NCBI GenBank assembly: GCA_964640055.1
Contig: CAZXFH010000057.1
Location: 1 to 16,794, forward strand
Origin: CAZXFH01 sp964640055
GTDB taxonomy: Bacteria; Fidelibacterota; UBA2242; JAFGTP01
DNA: 16,794 nucleotides
Direction: 5' to 3'
The translations under genes and the position numbers were made by a program. Below the pieces are notes generated by a model, which was given only the letters and a program-made list of their open reading frames with translations, was not told where the DNA came from and made no database searches. Below, piece after piece: positions 6,776-13,487 of the stretch. The stretch's first letter is position 1. Each line of letters opens with the position of its first letter.

Positions 6776-7022
6776 GGAAAACGGAAGACCCCGATGAAAT
6801 ACGCTCACTTTGTTCGCATTTCATGGGGCAGGTGGAATACGGAGGTCGGAATACGGAAGACAGAGNNNNNNNNNNNNNNNNNNNNNNNNNNNNNNNNNNN
6901 NNNNNNNNNNNNNNNNNNNNNNNNNNNNNNNNNNNNNNNNNNNNNNNNNNNNNNNNNNNNNNNNNGAGTCCTTAGCGTGCTTTGCGTCTTTGCGAGAGCT
7001 TATATTAAATATTCTTAGTGTC
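6776..7022 (+). repeat. Duplicated intergenic segment, copy 2, containing the gap
   Basis: Left part 6776-6865 matches 6489-6578 (offset 287) with a two-base difference near 6809. Right part 6966-7022 matches 6609-6667 (offset 357) with few changes. The two halves are separated by 100 Ns that replace only 30 bases of copy 1. Confidence 0.85.
6866..6965. other. Assembly gap (100 Ns)
   Basis: Exactly 100 undetermined bases, a conventional placeholder length. The flanks are two halves of one repeat copy, so the true gap is likely about 30 bases if copy 2 matches copy 1 (6579-6608). Confidence 0.98.
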
Positions 7023-7039
7023 CTTAACGAGTTATTAGC

Positions 7040-7648
7040 ATGAGATATATCGTCATCACCGGGGATATCATCGCATCACGGGCCCCGTCCAACCAGGAAT
7101 ACCTGGCAAAATTACCTGAAAATTTAAAAATGCTGACTGAGCAACATAATCCCCTGCTGCCCTATATCCAGTCCGCCGGCGATGAAATCCAGACCGTTTT
7201 TAAAGCATCCGTTAATCCCTTTTCTATAGCCCTTGATATTTTAGCAACCCTGTTTCCATTATCGATCCGGATTGGAATCGGTCGCGGTAATATTAGTACT
7301 GGAATTATGCAGTCGGTCAATGAAATGCGGGGACAAGCCTTTGAGTTAGCCAGACATGCTTTGCAAAGTGCCAAATCCAGGCAAGCTTATTTTTCCTATC
7401 AGGATGGAACGGCGGCTGGCAACCTCCTGGAATCTTATGCTATGCTGTTATCTGCCCTGATCACAAAATGGAATCAGAAAACCTTCCTGCGATTTAGTCT
7501 GTATTCCCGCTATCACAGTATCTATAAAGTGTCCCGGCAAGAGCAAGTATCCCCTGAAGCAATCAATAAATATCTGCGGCACTATAAAATCAGGGAGATT
7601 TTGAGTTCCGCTGAATTGATCACAACCTATTTAAAATCAACCCAATAA
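7040..7648 (+). CDS. SatD family protein
   Basis: A 202-aa protein recognised as SatD-family from its N-terminus MRYIVITGDIIASR, then SAGDEIQTVF and LSIRIGIGRGNISTGI, with a helix-turn-helix-like C-terminus (QEQVSPEAINKYLRHYKI). The N-terminal layout (I-G-D-I/V, G-D-E-x-Q, I-R-x-G-I-G) resembles a nucleotidyl-cyclase-like fold. The family is named after a streptococcal secretion/acid-tolerance gene, but its biochemical function is unknown. It starts at ATG 7040, just after the repeat block. It is followed after 36 bases by a membrane protein of the kind usually found beside SatD genes, so the two probably form an operon. Confidence 0.82.
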   Translation: MRYIVITGDIIASRAPSNQEYLAKLPENLKMLTEQHNPLLPYIQSAGDEIQTVFKASVNPFSIALDILATLFPLSIRIGIGRGNISTGIMQSVNEMRGQAFELARHALQSAKSRQAYFSYQDGTAAGNLLESYAMLLSALITKWNQKTFLRFSLYSRYHSIYKVSRQEQVSPEAINKYLRHYKIREILSSAELITTYLKSTQ

Positions 7649-7684
7649 GGTTGACAATTAAAATAGCAACGCTATAAGGTTGAT

Positions 7685-8062
7685 ATGATGACCACGGATA
7701 TCATCAAAATTGGCATAGCAGCCTTAGCCCTCTTGATCGCCGGTCCCCTCGGAGGATTATTTGTTAAAAAAATGCTGCTCCCCTTTGCTGACCAGGATAT
7801 TCCCCAGGGATTTCAAAATGCCGGTAAATATATTGGTATCCTGGAAAGAAGCCTGATATCCCTCTTCCTGTTGATGAATCAGATCACCTTAATTGGATTT
7901 ATTTTAACCATTAAAGCCATTTACCGGTTTGGTGATATCCAGGGAGATAACCGGGTGAAAATGAAAATCAGCGAATATTTTATCATTGGTACCTTTCTCA
8001 GTTTATTGTGGACTCTCTTGATTTGGCTGATTTACTCTGGCATGCATAAGTATGGGTTATGA
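7685..8062 (+). CDS. SatD-linked membrane protein (DUF3307 C-terminal type)
   Basis: A 125-aa integral membrane protein with hydrophobic segments at about residues 7-25, 53-77 (possibly two passes) and 98-119. The stretch GKYIGILERSLISLFLLMNQ...IGFILTIKAIYRF...ISEYFIIGTFLS resembles the C-terminal membrane part of DUF3307 proteins, which commonly sit next to SatD. The cytoplasmic/N-terminal DUF3307 part is missing, so this is either a truncated derivative or a distinct short subfamily. Start is ATG 7685 (ATG 7688 is possible), with ataaggttg just upstream. It probably anchors or transports for the SatD partner; the substrate is unknown. Confidence 0.72.
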   Translation: MMTTDIIKIGIAALALLIAGPLGGLFVKKMLLPFADQDIPQGFQNAGKYIGILERSLISLFLLMNQITLIGFILTIKAIYRFGDIQGDNRVKMKISEYFIIGTFLSLLWTLLIWLIYSGMHKYGL

Positions 8063-8080
8063 CAATACCCGGATACCGAA

Positions 8081-8102
8081 GACCGATGAAGTTGCATCGG
8101 TC
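8081..8102 (+). terminator. Strong hairpin after the SatD operon
   Basis: GACCGATG (8081-8088) and CATCGGTC (8095-8102) form a perfect 8-bp stem with a 6-base loop, 18 bases after the stop of the membrane gene. There is no T-run after it, so it may be an mRNA-stabilising hairpin and not a classical terminator. Confidence 0.45.
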
Positions 8103-8144
8103 AGTAAAGATCAAAAGATATTCTTTGCAACTTAGTGGCAGGAA

Positions 8145-8235
8145 ATAAGGGAATATGAGGAAACAGGAAACAGGATACGGGAAACAGGAGGCAGGGAAAC
8201 AGGAGCAGGGAATTGGGAATCAGGAAAAAAGAATC
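8145..8235 (+). repeat. Purine-rich 'ggaaacagg' low-complexity tract
   Basis: Tandem-like short units (gaaacagg, gatacggg, gcagggaaacagg) within the 243-base gap between the SatD operon and the first ATPase. I see nothing else in this gap apart from the hairpin at 8081 and an A-rich leader. Confidence 0.7.
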
Positions 8236-8305
8236 AATGAAAATAAAAATAACATCATAAAAAATATATAGGGATGAAAGCGATAAAAATAAGGAACTCA
8301 GAATA

Positions 8306-9427
8306 TTGAATCCGTTTCGCTACGGTACGGTTGTAAAAGAACCCTATTTCTTCAATCGACAGGAGGATCAGCAGCGGATCGTGGATACACTAAAAGGAGG
8401 AAATAATCTGGTTCTATATGCCCCCAGACGTTATGGGAAAACATCCCTTGTTATGAAGGCGATCGATTCCCTTGAGAAATTGGGATATCGCTGTATTTAT
8501 TTCGATTTTATGACTGTCTATTCTATAGAATCCTTCATAAAAACATTTTCAAAAGCAATTCTAGCGAAACAGAGTAACTGGAAGAGAGCCCTGCAATCTT
8601 TCTCGGAATTTGTGAAAAATGTGAAACCGACTCTTACCTTTGATGAAAAGGGTAGCCCTGAGTTTTCAATTGAGTTTACTGAATCCAGCATTTCAGACAA
8701 TACGCTGGATACAATCATTGATCTGCCGGAAAATTTAGCGCATAGCAAACATCCGTTTATTGTCATAATGGATGAATTTCAAGATATCCAAAAGCTCAAT
8801 GGCGAATATTTTGAAAATATACTGCGGAGTAAAATACAACATCATCAAAATACAAATTACTTATTTCTTGGAAGCCGAACCCATTTACTAAAAGATATGT
8901 TTACAAATAAAAACAGGCCTTTTTACAATTCTGCTACTACCATGAGTATTGATGTACTCCCTCAAAATGAGACCGTAGAGTTTTTAATCGACCGTTTTTC
9001 TCAAAGCAATATGATCCTGGATAAAAAAACTGCCCGGTATTTAATAGAAAAAGCTGGAAAAATTCCCTATTATATTCAGTTACTTGCCTCCGAAATATGG
9101 CAATATACCGTTAACGCTCAAAATCGTATTAATAAAGAAGCTATTGAAATTTGCGCTAATAAGATACTCTATCTGAAAAATGATTTCTATTTCGAGCTAT
9201 TTGACCACCATACTGCATACCAGAAGAAATTACTGAAAGCGCTCGCGATCAACGGACAGCATGTCTTTTCCAGAGATTATGCCCGCAAATTCCGCCTTTC
9301 CGCGCCATCAACGACCCAAAAAGCGATTACCGGACTAATAGACAGCGGACTGATCGAAAAACAGGCTGATGAATACACCTTCAGCGATCCCTTTTTTAGA
9401 TGGTTCATTTTACGCCTTCCGGCGTAA
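8306..9427 (+). CDS. Archaeal-type ATPase 1 (ATPase_2/STAND-like)
   Basis: A 373-aa single-gene ATPase. The N-terminus MNPFRYGTVV is standard for this family. Walker A is APRRYGKTS (K45), Walker B is FIVIMDEFQD (D156, E157), and a sensor-like LGSR lies near 188-191. The C-terminal 75 residues look like a winged helix (HVFSRDYARKFRLSAPSTTQKAI...GLIEKQ...YTFSDPFFRWFI). Its closest relative in the window is the ATPase at 11773. The start is TTG 8306 with aaggaa 9 bases upstream; the family N-terminus supports it. Such ATPases are abundant in archaea and some bacteria, often within mobile or defence-rich regions, but the cellular role is largely unknown. No nuclease or effector gene is attached. 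Confidence 0.85.
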   Translation: MNPFRYGTVVKEPYFFNRQEDQQRIVDTLKGGNNLVLYAPRRYGKTSLVMKAIDSLEKLGYRCIYFDFMTVYSIESFIKTFSKAILAKQSNWKRALQSFSEFVKNVKPTLTFDEKGSPEFSIEFTESSISDNTLDTIIDLPENLAHSKHPFIVIMDEFQDIQKLNGEYFENILRSKIQHHQNTNYLFLGSRTHLLKDMFTNKNRPFYNSATTMSIDVLPQNETVEFLIDRFSQSNMILDKKTARYLIEKAGKIPYYIQLLASEIWQYTVNAQNRINKEAIEICANKILYLKNDFYFELFDHHTAYQKKLLKALAINGQHVFSRDYARKFRLSAPSTTQKAITGLIDSGLIEKQADEYTFSDPFFRWFILRLPA

Positions 9428-9460
9428 CGCCCGGCAGCGTAATGATAAACCGCTCGCCAT

Positions 9461-9474
9461 CCCGATATATCGGG
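9461..9474. repeat. Perfect palindrome CCCGATATATCGGG
   Basis: A 14-bp perfect palindrome 33 bases after the ATPase 1 stop. It is a short-loop relative of the CCCGATA...TATCGGG elements at 6437 and 9637. Confidence 0.55.
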
Positions 9475-9507
9475 GCAATGTAAATAATAATAAAAGTGAC
9501 TTTGCGC

Positions 9508-9625
9508 CCTTCGCCTGCTCGGCGCAGTCAGACCGGCTGCCTCCTGCTTCCTGTTTCCTGCCTCCTTATACCATGAAACCAGCCGTCAGAGATAATCATA
9601 AAAAGACATTCTTAGTGCCTTGGCC
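9508..9625 (+). repeat. Composite repeat R, copy B
   Basis: Starts at the junction of a cgagaaac-type repeat (tttgcgcccttcg) with the R palindrome core (cctgctcggcgcagtcag) and continues through tgcctcctgcttcctg, ataccatgaaaccagccgtc and gataatcataaaaagac. The aaggaaaaattctg left part is absent. The palindrome right arm is altered (accggc for aggcaggc). Reading frames here give only translated repeat and are not genes. Confidence 0.8.
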
Positions 9626-9634
9626 TGTCCTGCC

Positions 9635-9705
9635 TGTCCCGATAATGAGCAGAGCGACTGTATCGGGGATAGCGTTAGCGTATCGGGGTGTCTTGGTGGC
9701 AGAAG
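9635..9705. repeat. Inverted copy of the CCCGATA...TATCGGG repeat
   Basis: cctgtcccgata...gactgtatcgggg at 9635-9675 is the reverse complement type of the element at 6437-6471. It is followed by gtatcggggtgtcttggtggcag, which recurs at about 13278-13300. Confidence 0.65.
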
Positions 9706-9733
9706 AAATAAGGAAACAGGAAACGGGAAACAG

Positions 9734-9945
9734 GGTATTTGTAAGGTCGGATGTCAACAATCATTCTGAATGAAAATGCTAAGGAAAAATTCTGATCAAT
9801 ATTCTTTCCCGCCTCCCCGCCTGCTCGGCGCAGTCAGGCAGGCTGCCTCCTGCTTCCTGCCTCCCTATATCCCCTATACCATGAAACCGGCCGTACGAGA
9901 TAATCATAAAAAAGACATTCTTAGTGCATTCATGTCCTGGTGGCA
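9734..9945 (+). repeat. Composite repeat R, copy C (full length)
   Basis: Runs from ggtatttgtaaggtcgg through aacaatcattctgaatg, aaggaaaaattctgatcaat, the palindromic core (about 9819-9843), cctcctgcttcctg, ataccatgaaaccgg and gataatcataaaaaagacat. It is nearly identical to copy D at 11480 and in the same orientation, so ATPase 2 lies between direct repeats. Confidence 0.85.
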
Positions 9946-9993
9946 GAAAATAAGGGAATATGAGGAAAAGGAATTAATCCAAATAATGAATAG

Positions 9994-10187
9994 TGGAGCC
10001 CCACGCCCTAACGGATGTGGCCCCTTCCTTTTCGCGAGCCCACCTTCCCGTCAGGAGCCAGTCATATGCCTGGTGTTCCACTGGGCCCTTGACCGGCGGT
10101 GACCTCGCATCTGGGCGGAATCCCGCCCAGAATGCCATTCATCCACACCTTTACAGTTGTGGCATTCTGTTGGCGGGGTAAAAATTA
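9994..10187 (+). ncRNA. Hairpin-array element, copy 1 (structured DNA or RNA)
   Basis: Non-coding and strongly structured. In order: gGAGCC then stem ccacgccc/ggatgtgg (10001-10020) with loop taac; a middle part with ccag...ctgg pairing near 10039-10062; a perfect stem CTGGGCGG/CCGCCCAG (10111-10130) with loop aatc; and a 42-base hairpin CAGAATGCCA/TGGCATTCTG (10128-10169) with an inner CCACA/TGTGG stem. It ends near ggcggggtaaaaatt. A second copy on the other strand lies at 15701-15843 with compensatory stem changes. The GGAGCCCC end hairpin recalls IS200/IS605 element ends, but no transposase is present. Whether it acts as RNA or as single-stranded DNA is unknown. Confidence 0.6.
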
Positions 10188-10207
10188 TAAACTTGATCCT
10201 AGAAAAC

Positions 10208-10236
10208 TAACAAATTTGTTACTAACAGATATGTTA
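10208..10236 (+). promoter_or_regulatory. Two tandem 14-bp palindromes at the ATPase 2 start
   Basis: TAACAAATTTGTTA (10208-10221, perfect palindrome) and TAACAGATATGTTA (10223-10236, same arms) repeat with 15-bp spacing and stop two bases before the ATG at 10239. There is no Shine-Dalgarno site, so the sites overlap the translation start region. They look like a cooperative operator pair. Confidence 0.65.
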
Positions 10237-10238
10237 AT

Positions 10239-11378
10239 ATGGCGTTTACGTTAGTACCGGTCTATAAAGAAAATTTTGTTGATAGAGCGGAACTGATCAA
10301 TGAACTCTATCTTGAACTGCAGAATAAAAATTCAAATACAGGGTATGCTCTTTCCGGTAAGCGACGGGTCGGGAAAACCTCAATCTTCAAAGAACTATAC
10401 TGGCGTCTTGCAGAACAAAAGCAGATTGTCCCTGTTTATTTTTCAATCTGGGACCTGTTGGAATTCAGCATTATCGAATTTTGCCGAAAATTAAGTATCA
10501 CAATCTTAGAAGCCTATCGTCCCTATCTTGGTTTTAAATATAGAATCAAAGAACTGCTGAAAACACCGGTGACAATGCTAGGCCAAATTCTAAATAAAAC
10601 CCAAATGAAGATTGCCTATAAAGAACTAGAATTCATATTGAATTTGAGTAAAAAAACAGACTATGATCTGATTGTAGAAAATACACTCACAATGCCTGAA
10701 CGTCTTTCTAAGGATTTAAAATGTGTATTATTTGTGGATGAATTTCCTTCAATCATTGATCTTAAAGTCAATAATTCTGCGATTGGTGAATCCATTATCC
10801 GTAAAATAAGAACGATTTCCGAGAAGTGGGAAAGAACCGCACTCTGCATTTCAGGCTCTATAAGAAGTACCATGAATATGGCTGTATTATCAGCTGCTTC
10901 ACCCTTTTATAGACAACTAATTGTAAAAGAAATAAAACCCCTGGATTTTAAGAGCACCAGGGAATTAATTTTAAAAAACCTCCCTAACATTTCCGATGAG
11001 TCCGTTCAGGAAATTTATTCCTTTTCAGATGGGATACCCTTTTATATCCACTTTATTGGTAAAATGCTGGAAAAAAGAAAATCAGTAAACATTAAAGATG
11101 TCCATACTGTAGAGCATGAATTTTTAGAGGAAGAAGGCAATATTATATTTAAAGAGGAGTTCGCTAAGCTAAGCGCTAAGGAAAAACTGATTATGCTTGC
11201 CATCGCAAGAGGAGCAAAAACGCCTAAATCAATATCAGATAAAGTGCCCGAAAAGATATCCAATATAAACAGATTTTTAAATTATATTGGCCAAAAAGGA
11301 TTTATACATAAAGCGCATAAAGGTGTCTATGACATTGATGATCCGGTGTTTGCAATATGGCTAAGAAAATTGGCTTAA
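10239..11378 (+). CDS. Archaeal-type ATPase 2 (ATPase_2/STAND-like)
   Basis: A 379-aa ATPase. Walker A is GKRRVGKTS (residues 40-48, K46), Walker B is CVLFVDEFPS (D167, E168), and a sensor-like ISGSIRS lies at 205-210. The C-terminus (LSAKEKLIMLAIARGAKTPKSI...RFLNYIGQKGFI) is a clear winged helix-turn-helix followed by a DDPVFAIWLR tail. It belongs to a different branch from ATPases 1 and 3: its N-terminus is VPVYKENFVDR, not NPF-x-G. ATG 10239 is favoured because the conserved start follows directly. The gene is preceded by two tandem palindromes and flanked by direct copies of repeat R. The wHTH could bind the upstream palindromes for self-control; this is inference. Confidence 0.85.
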   Translation: MAFTLVPVYKENFVDRAELINELYLELQNKNSNTGYALSGKRRVGKTSIFKELYWRLAEQKQIVPVYFSIWDLLEFSIIEFCRKLSITILEAYRPYLGFKYRIKELLKTPVTMLGQILNKTQMKIAYKELEFILNLSKKTDYDLIVENTLTMPERLSKDLKCVLFVDEFPSIIDLKVNNSAIGESIIRKIRTISEKWERTALCISGSIRSTMNMAVLSAASPFYRQLIVKEIKPLDFKSTRELILKNLPNISDESVQEIYSFSDGIPFYIHFIGKMLEKRKSVNIKDVHTVEHEFLEEEGNIIFKEEFAKLSAKEKLIMLAIARGAKTPKSISDKVPEKISNINRFLNYIGQKGFIHKAHKGVYDIDDPVFAIWLRKLA

Positions 11379-11392
11379 TTCATAATCCGAAC

Positions 11393-11480
11393 AGACAGGG
11401 AAACAGGAAACAGGAAACGGGAAACAGGAAACGGGAAACAGGGAAACAGGGAAATAAGGAAACAGGAAACAGGAAACGGG
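11393..11480 (+). repeat. Purine-rich 'ggaaacagg' low-complexity tract
   Basis: About a dozen short units alternating ggaaacagg and ggaaacggg directly before repeat R copy D. The same join (purine tract then R) occurs before copy C, which shows that the tract belongs to the repeat unit. Confidence 0.75.
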
Positions 11481-11715
11481 GTATTTGTAAGGTCGGATGT
11501 CAACAATCAGTCTAAATGAAAATGCGTAAGGAAAAATTCTGATCAATATTCTTTCCCGCTTTCCCGCCTGCTCGGCGCAGTCAGGCAGGCTGCCTCCTGC
11601 TTCCTGCTTCCTGCTTCCCTATATCCTTATATCCCTATACCCCTATACCTCCTATACCATGAAACCAGCCGTCAGAGATAATCATCAAAAAACATTCTTC
11701 ACGCCCTTAGCGAGC
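11480..11715 (+). repeat. Composite repeat R, copy D (full length)
   Basis: Same block order as copy C: gtatttgtaaggtcgg, aacaatcagtctaaatg, aaggaaaaattctgatcaat, palindromic core from about 11566, pyrimidine-rich cctgcttcctgc, ataccatgaaaccagccgtc, gataatcatcaaaaaac, ending in a cgagaaac-type remnant (acgcccttagcgagcgagag). Differences from copy C are mostly in the length of the pyrimidine stretch. Confidence 0.85.
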
Positions 11716-11730
11716 GAGAGAAAACAGAAT

Positions 11731-11764
11731 TTATACCTTGAAGTATTATACCAAATAGTATAAT
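11731..11764 (+). promoter_or_regulatory. Two tandem palindromes and possible promoter at the ATPase 3 start
   Basis: TTATAC-cttgaa-GTATTA (11731-11748, one mismatch) and ATTATAC-CAAATA-GTATAAT (11745-11764, perfect arms) repeat at 15-bp spacing (TTATACC at 11731 and again at 11746). TATAAT at 11759-11764 could be a -10 box, which would place the transcript start next to the GTG at 11773 (leaderless). Sequence differs from the ATPase 2 sites, but the architecture is the same. Confidence 0.6.
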
Positions 11765-11772
11765 TATAACCT

Positions 11773-12897
11773 GTGAAAAAAATCAGCTCTCATAATCCCT
11801 TCTATTTTGGCGGCGTCGTCAGCGGGAAACATTTCTGTGACCGCAAATCCGAAATAACCACAATCCGGAGAGATCTGAATAACGGTTTAAACCTGTTGAT
11901 TTACGCGCCGCGCAGGTTCGGGAAAACATCGTTGATCGAAAATACATTACAGCAGATCGATGCTCAAACCATATTTATGGATATGATGAGCGTTGTTGAT
12001 GAACGGGAATTTATCAATCACTATTTTAATGCCATTTCAGCCTCGCTCTATACAACTACTGATAAACTGATTTCTTTCTTTAAAAAAAGTCTGCAGATCA
12101 GACCGAATATTTCCGTGAATTTTGATCAATCCGGTCAGGCGAAGTATTCACTTTCCTTCGATACTTCAGATCAGCCGGCTGTGTTCAATGAAGTTGTCGA
12201 TATTCCCAATCGATGCGCAATCCATCAACAAAAAGGGGTGATTGTCGTCTTTGATGAATTCCAGGAAATCAAACGCCTGGGCTTTGTAGATAAACTGCGG
12301 GCTGTTATCCAAAAACACAGCGCTAATGTCGCTTACCTGTTTTCCGGAAGTAAAAAGAGTATTATGACACAACTGTTTTTTGACCGGTCGAATGCATTTT
12401 ACCGGTCGGTTAAACATGTACCCATTACCGCAATAGACGATCATGCCTGGATAGAGTATATCCGGTCCGGATTTGAACAACATAACAAACAAATTGACAC
12501 GGAACACATCACGCAAATATTGAATATTTCAAAAGGCTTTCCCTATTACACTCAGCAGATCGCTTATGAACTTTTTAATATTACGCCGGGGAAATGCTAT
12601 AATGAGCATCTTTTACAGGCGGTTTCGTTAATTTTAGAGCGAGAAGCGGACCTGTTTCTATTCGAATGGGAAAACCTGAGCACAAACCAGAAAAAAGCGT
12701 TAAAATTATTGATCCGTTCGGGTGGAAAGAATATCTATCAGAAAGAAACAATGGATATGTTCGGCTTGACCAATTCCACGCTGAAGAAAGCCGTCGAAGG
12801 CCTCATGGCAAAAGATGTTATTGACCTGGATTCCGGCGGTTATTATCTTCAGGACCCGCTCTTTGCCTACTTTATGAAAACACGGTTTTACCGATAA
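11773..12897 (+). CDS. Archaeal-type ATPase 3 (ATPase_2/STAND-like)
   Basis: A 374-aa paralogue of ATPase 1: N-terminal HNPFYFGGVV, Walker A APRRFGKTS (residues 45-53, K51), Walker B VIVVFDEFQEI (D161, E162), sensor-like FSGSKKS near 192. Both proteins share an insert before Walker B with the pattern FD-x-x-G...S-x-x-F-x-x-S...V/I-x-D-x-P. A winged-helix region follows (NIYQKETMDMFGLTNSTLKKAV...DVIDLDSGGYYLQDPLFAYFM). The start is GTG 11773, without a Shine-Dalgarno site and directly after two palindromes. It is somewhat more G/C-rich than ATPase 2. Function beyond ATP-dependent switching is unknown; there is no partner gene nearby. Confidence 0.85.
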   Translation: MKKISSHNPFYFGGVVSGKHFCDRKSEITTIRRDLNNGLNLLIYAPRRFGKTSLIENTLQQIDAQTIFMDMMSVVDEREFINHYFNAISASLYTTTDKLISFFKKSLQIRPNISVNFDQSGQAKYSLSFDTSDQPAVFNEVVDIPNRCAIHQQKGVIVVFDEFQEIKRLGFVDKLRAVIQKHSANVAYLFSGSKKSIMTQLFFDRSNAFYRSVKHVPITAIDDHAWIEYIRSGFEQHNKQIDTEHITQILNISKGFPYYTQQIAYELFNITPGKCYNEHLLQAVSLILEREADLFLFEWENLSTNQKKALKLLIRSGGKNIYQKETMDMFGLTNSTLKKAVEGLMAKDVIDLDSGGYYLQDPLFAYFMKTRFYR

Positions 12898-13350
12898 ACA
12901 ATTAATATTTCGCAGAATCCGCGCAGTTCCCCAAAGAAATGAAATATAAAAACATTCTTTGCGCCCTTTGCGATCTTGGCGAGAAACAAAATTATCGAAG
13001 TTAGAAGTTAGTAGTTAGCATGATTTAATGCAGACAACAAGTGTTGCTGGGCTGGATTTTTTAATAAAGCGCATCAATTTGGATTGGAAAAATGCTTAAA
13101 AGATATATCAAAAAGATTGAAAAATCAGATGATCGATGATATCTGAAAAATTTCTAACTTCTAACTACCAACTTCTAACTACCAATTACCAGATGAAATT
13201 AATCCTGGAAACAGAATTAAAACCAGAGCAGTTACTAATTTTGAACCTAGTGAAATGCCGTATCGTAGATCGGTGCGTATCGGGGTGTCTTAATGGCAGG
13301 GCAATAAGGGAATACAAGGAAACGGGAGGCAGACTCCTGGGCAAAAAAGA
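12898..13350. other. Gene-poor repeat region
   Basis: Holds a cgagaaac-type repeat (about 12950-12987), a gaagttagaagttag run (about 13000-13018) with its inverted counterpart ctaacttctaac near 13157, and a copy of gtatcggggtgtcttaatggcag (13278-13300) joined to purine-rich units. The open stretch before the TGA at about 13142 reads HQFGLEKCLKDISKRLKNQM without a start and may be the tail of a decayed gene; I cannot identify it. A frame from 13136 is only translated repeats. Confidence 0.5.
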
Positions 13351-13395
13351 AAGATCGCACGATTTGAGGATCTGGAAGTTTGGAAAAAACGGAAT
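13351..13395 (+). pseudogene. N-terminal remnant of a four-helix-bundle gene
   Basis: The frame KIARFEDLEVWKK (13351-13389) is the highly typical start of another class of four-helix-bundle proteins. It lacks a start codon and runs directly into the ttaccacgg repeat after about 14 residues, so the gene has been truncated. Confidence 0.65.
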
Positions 13396-13397
13396 AC

Positions 13398-13464
13398 TTA
13401 CCACGGATTACACCGATTCACACAGATAGAGAAAATAAAAATAATCCGTGCGAATCTGTGGTAA
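13398..13464. repeat. Inverted repeat 'ttaccacggatt ... aatctgtggtaa'
   Basis: Left arm 13398-13427 and right arm 13443-13464 are imperfect inverted copies (TTACCAC against GTGGTAA, then ggat/atcc and cacagat-like blocks). This is a familiar type of short dispersed repeat in environmental bacterial genomes. Confidence 0.7.
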
Positions 13465-13487
13465 AAAAAGAAACCAGATGGCAGGAG

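Noticed and set aside
6327..7043. Several 64-111-aa frames around the assembly gap
   Set aside because: They read through the duplicated repeat and the Ns, with no conserved sequence or ribosome site.
9369..9773. 134-aa + strand frame after ATPase 1
   Set aside because: It begins inside the end of ATPase 1 and then translates repeat R and the purine tract (CFLPPYTMKPAV type text). The frame at 9770-10102 has the same repeat-derived content.
9994..10187. Retron msr-msd or tRNA-like RNA for the hairpin element
   Set aside because: No reverse transcriptase is nearby and no tRNA cloverleaf, T-loop or anticodon arm can be drawn.
11393..11480. Possible CRISPR array in the ggaaacagg runs
   Set aside because: The units are 8-10 bases of low-complexity purine sequence with no unique spacers, and no cas genes are present.
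13020..13142. Possible gene tail reading HQFGLEKCLKDISKRLKNQM
   Set aside because: It has no start codon and no family I recognise; it is kept only as a note under the intergenic region.
13136..13429. 97-aa + strand frame in the repeat region
   Set aside because: Its text (TSNYQLLTTNYQ, TTDYTDSHR) is translated short repeats; only the 13-residue four-helix-bundle remnant in another frame is meaningful.
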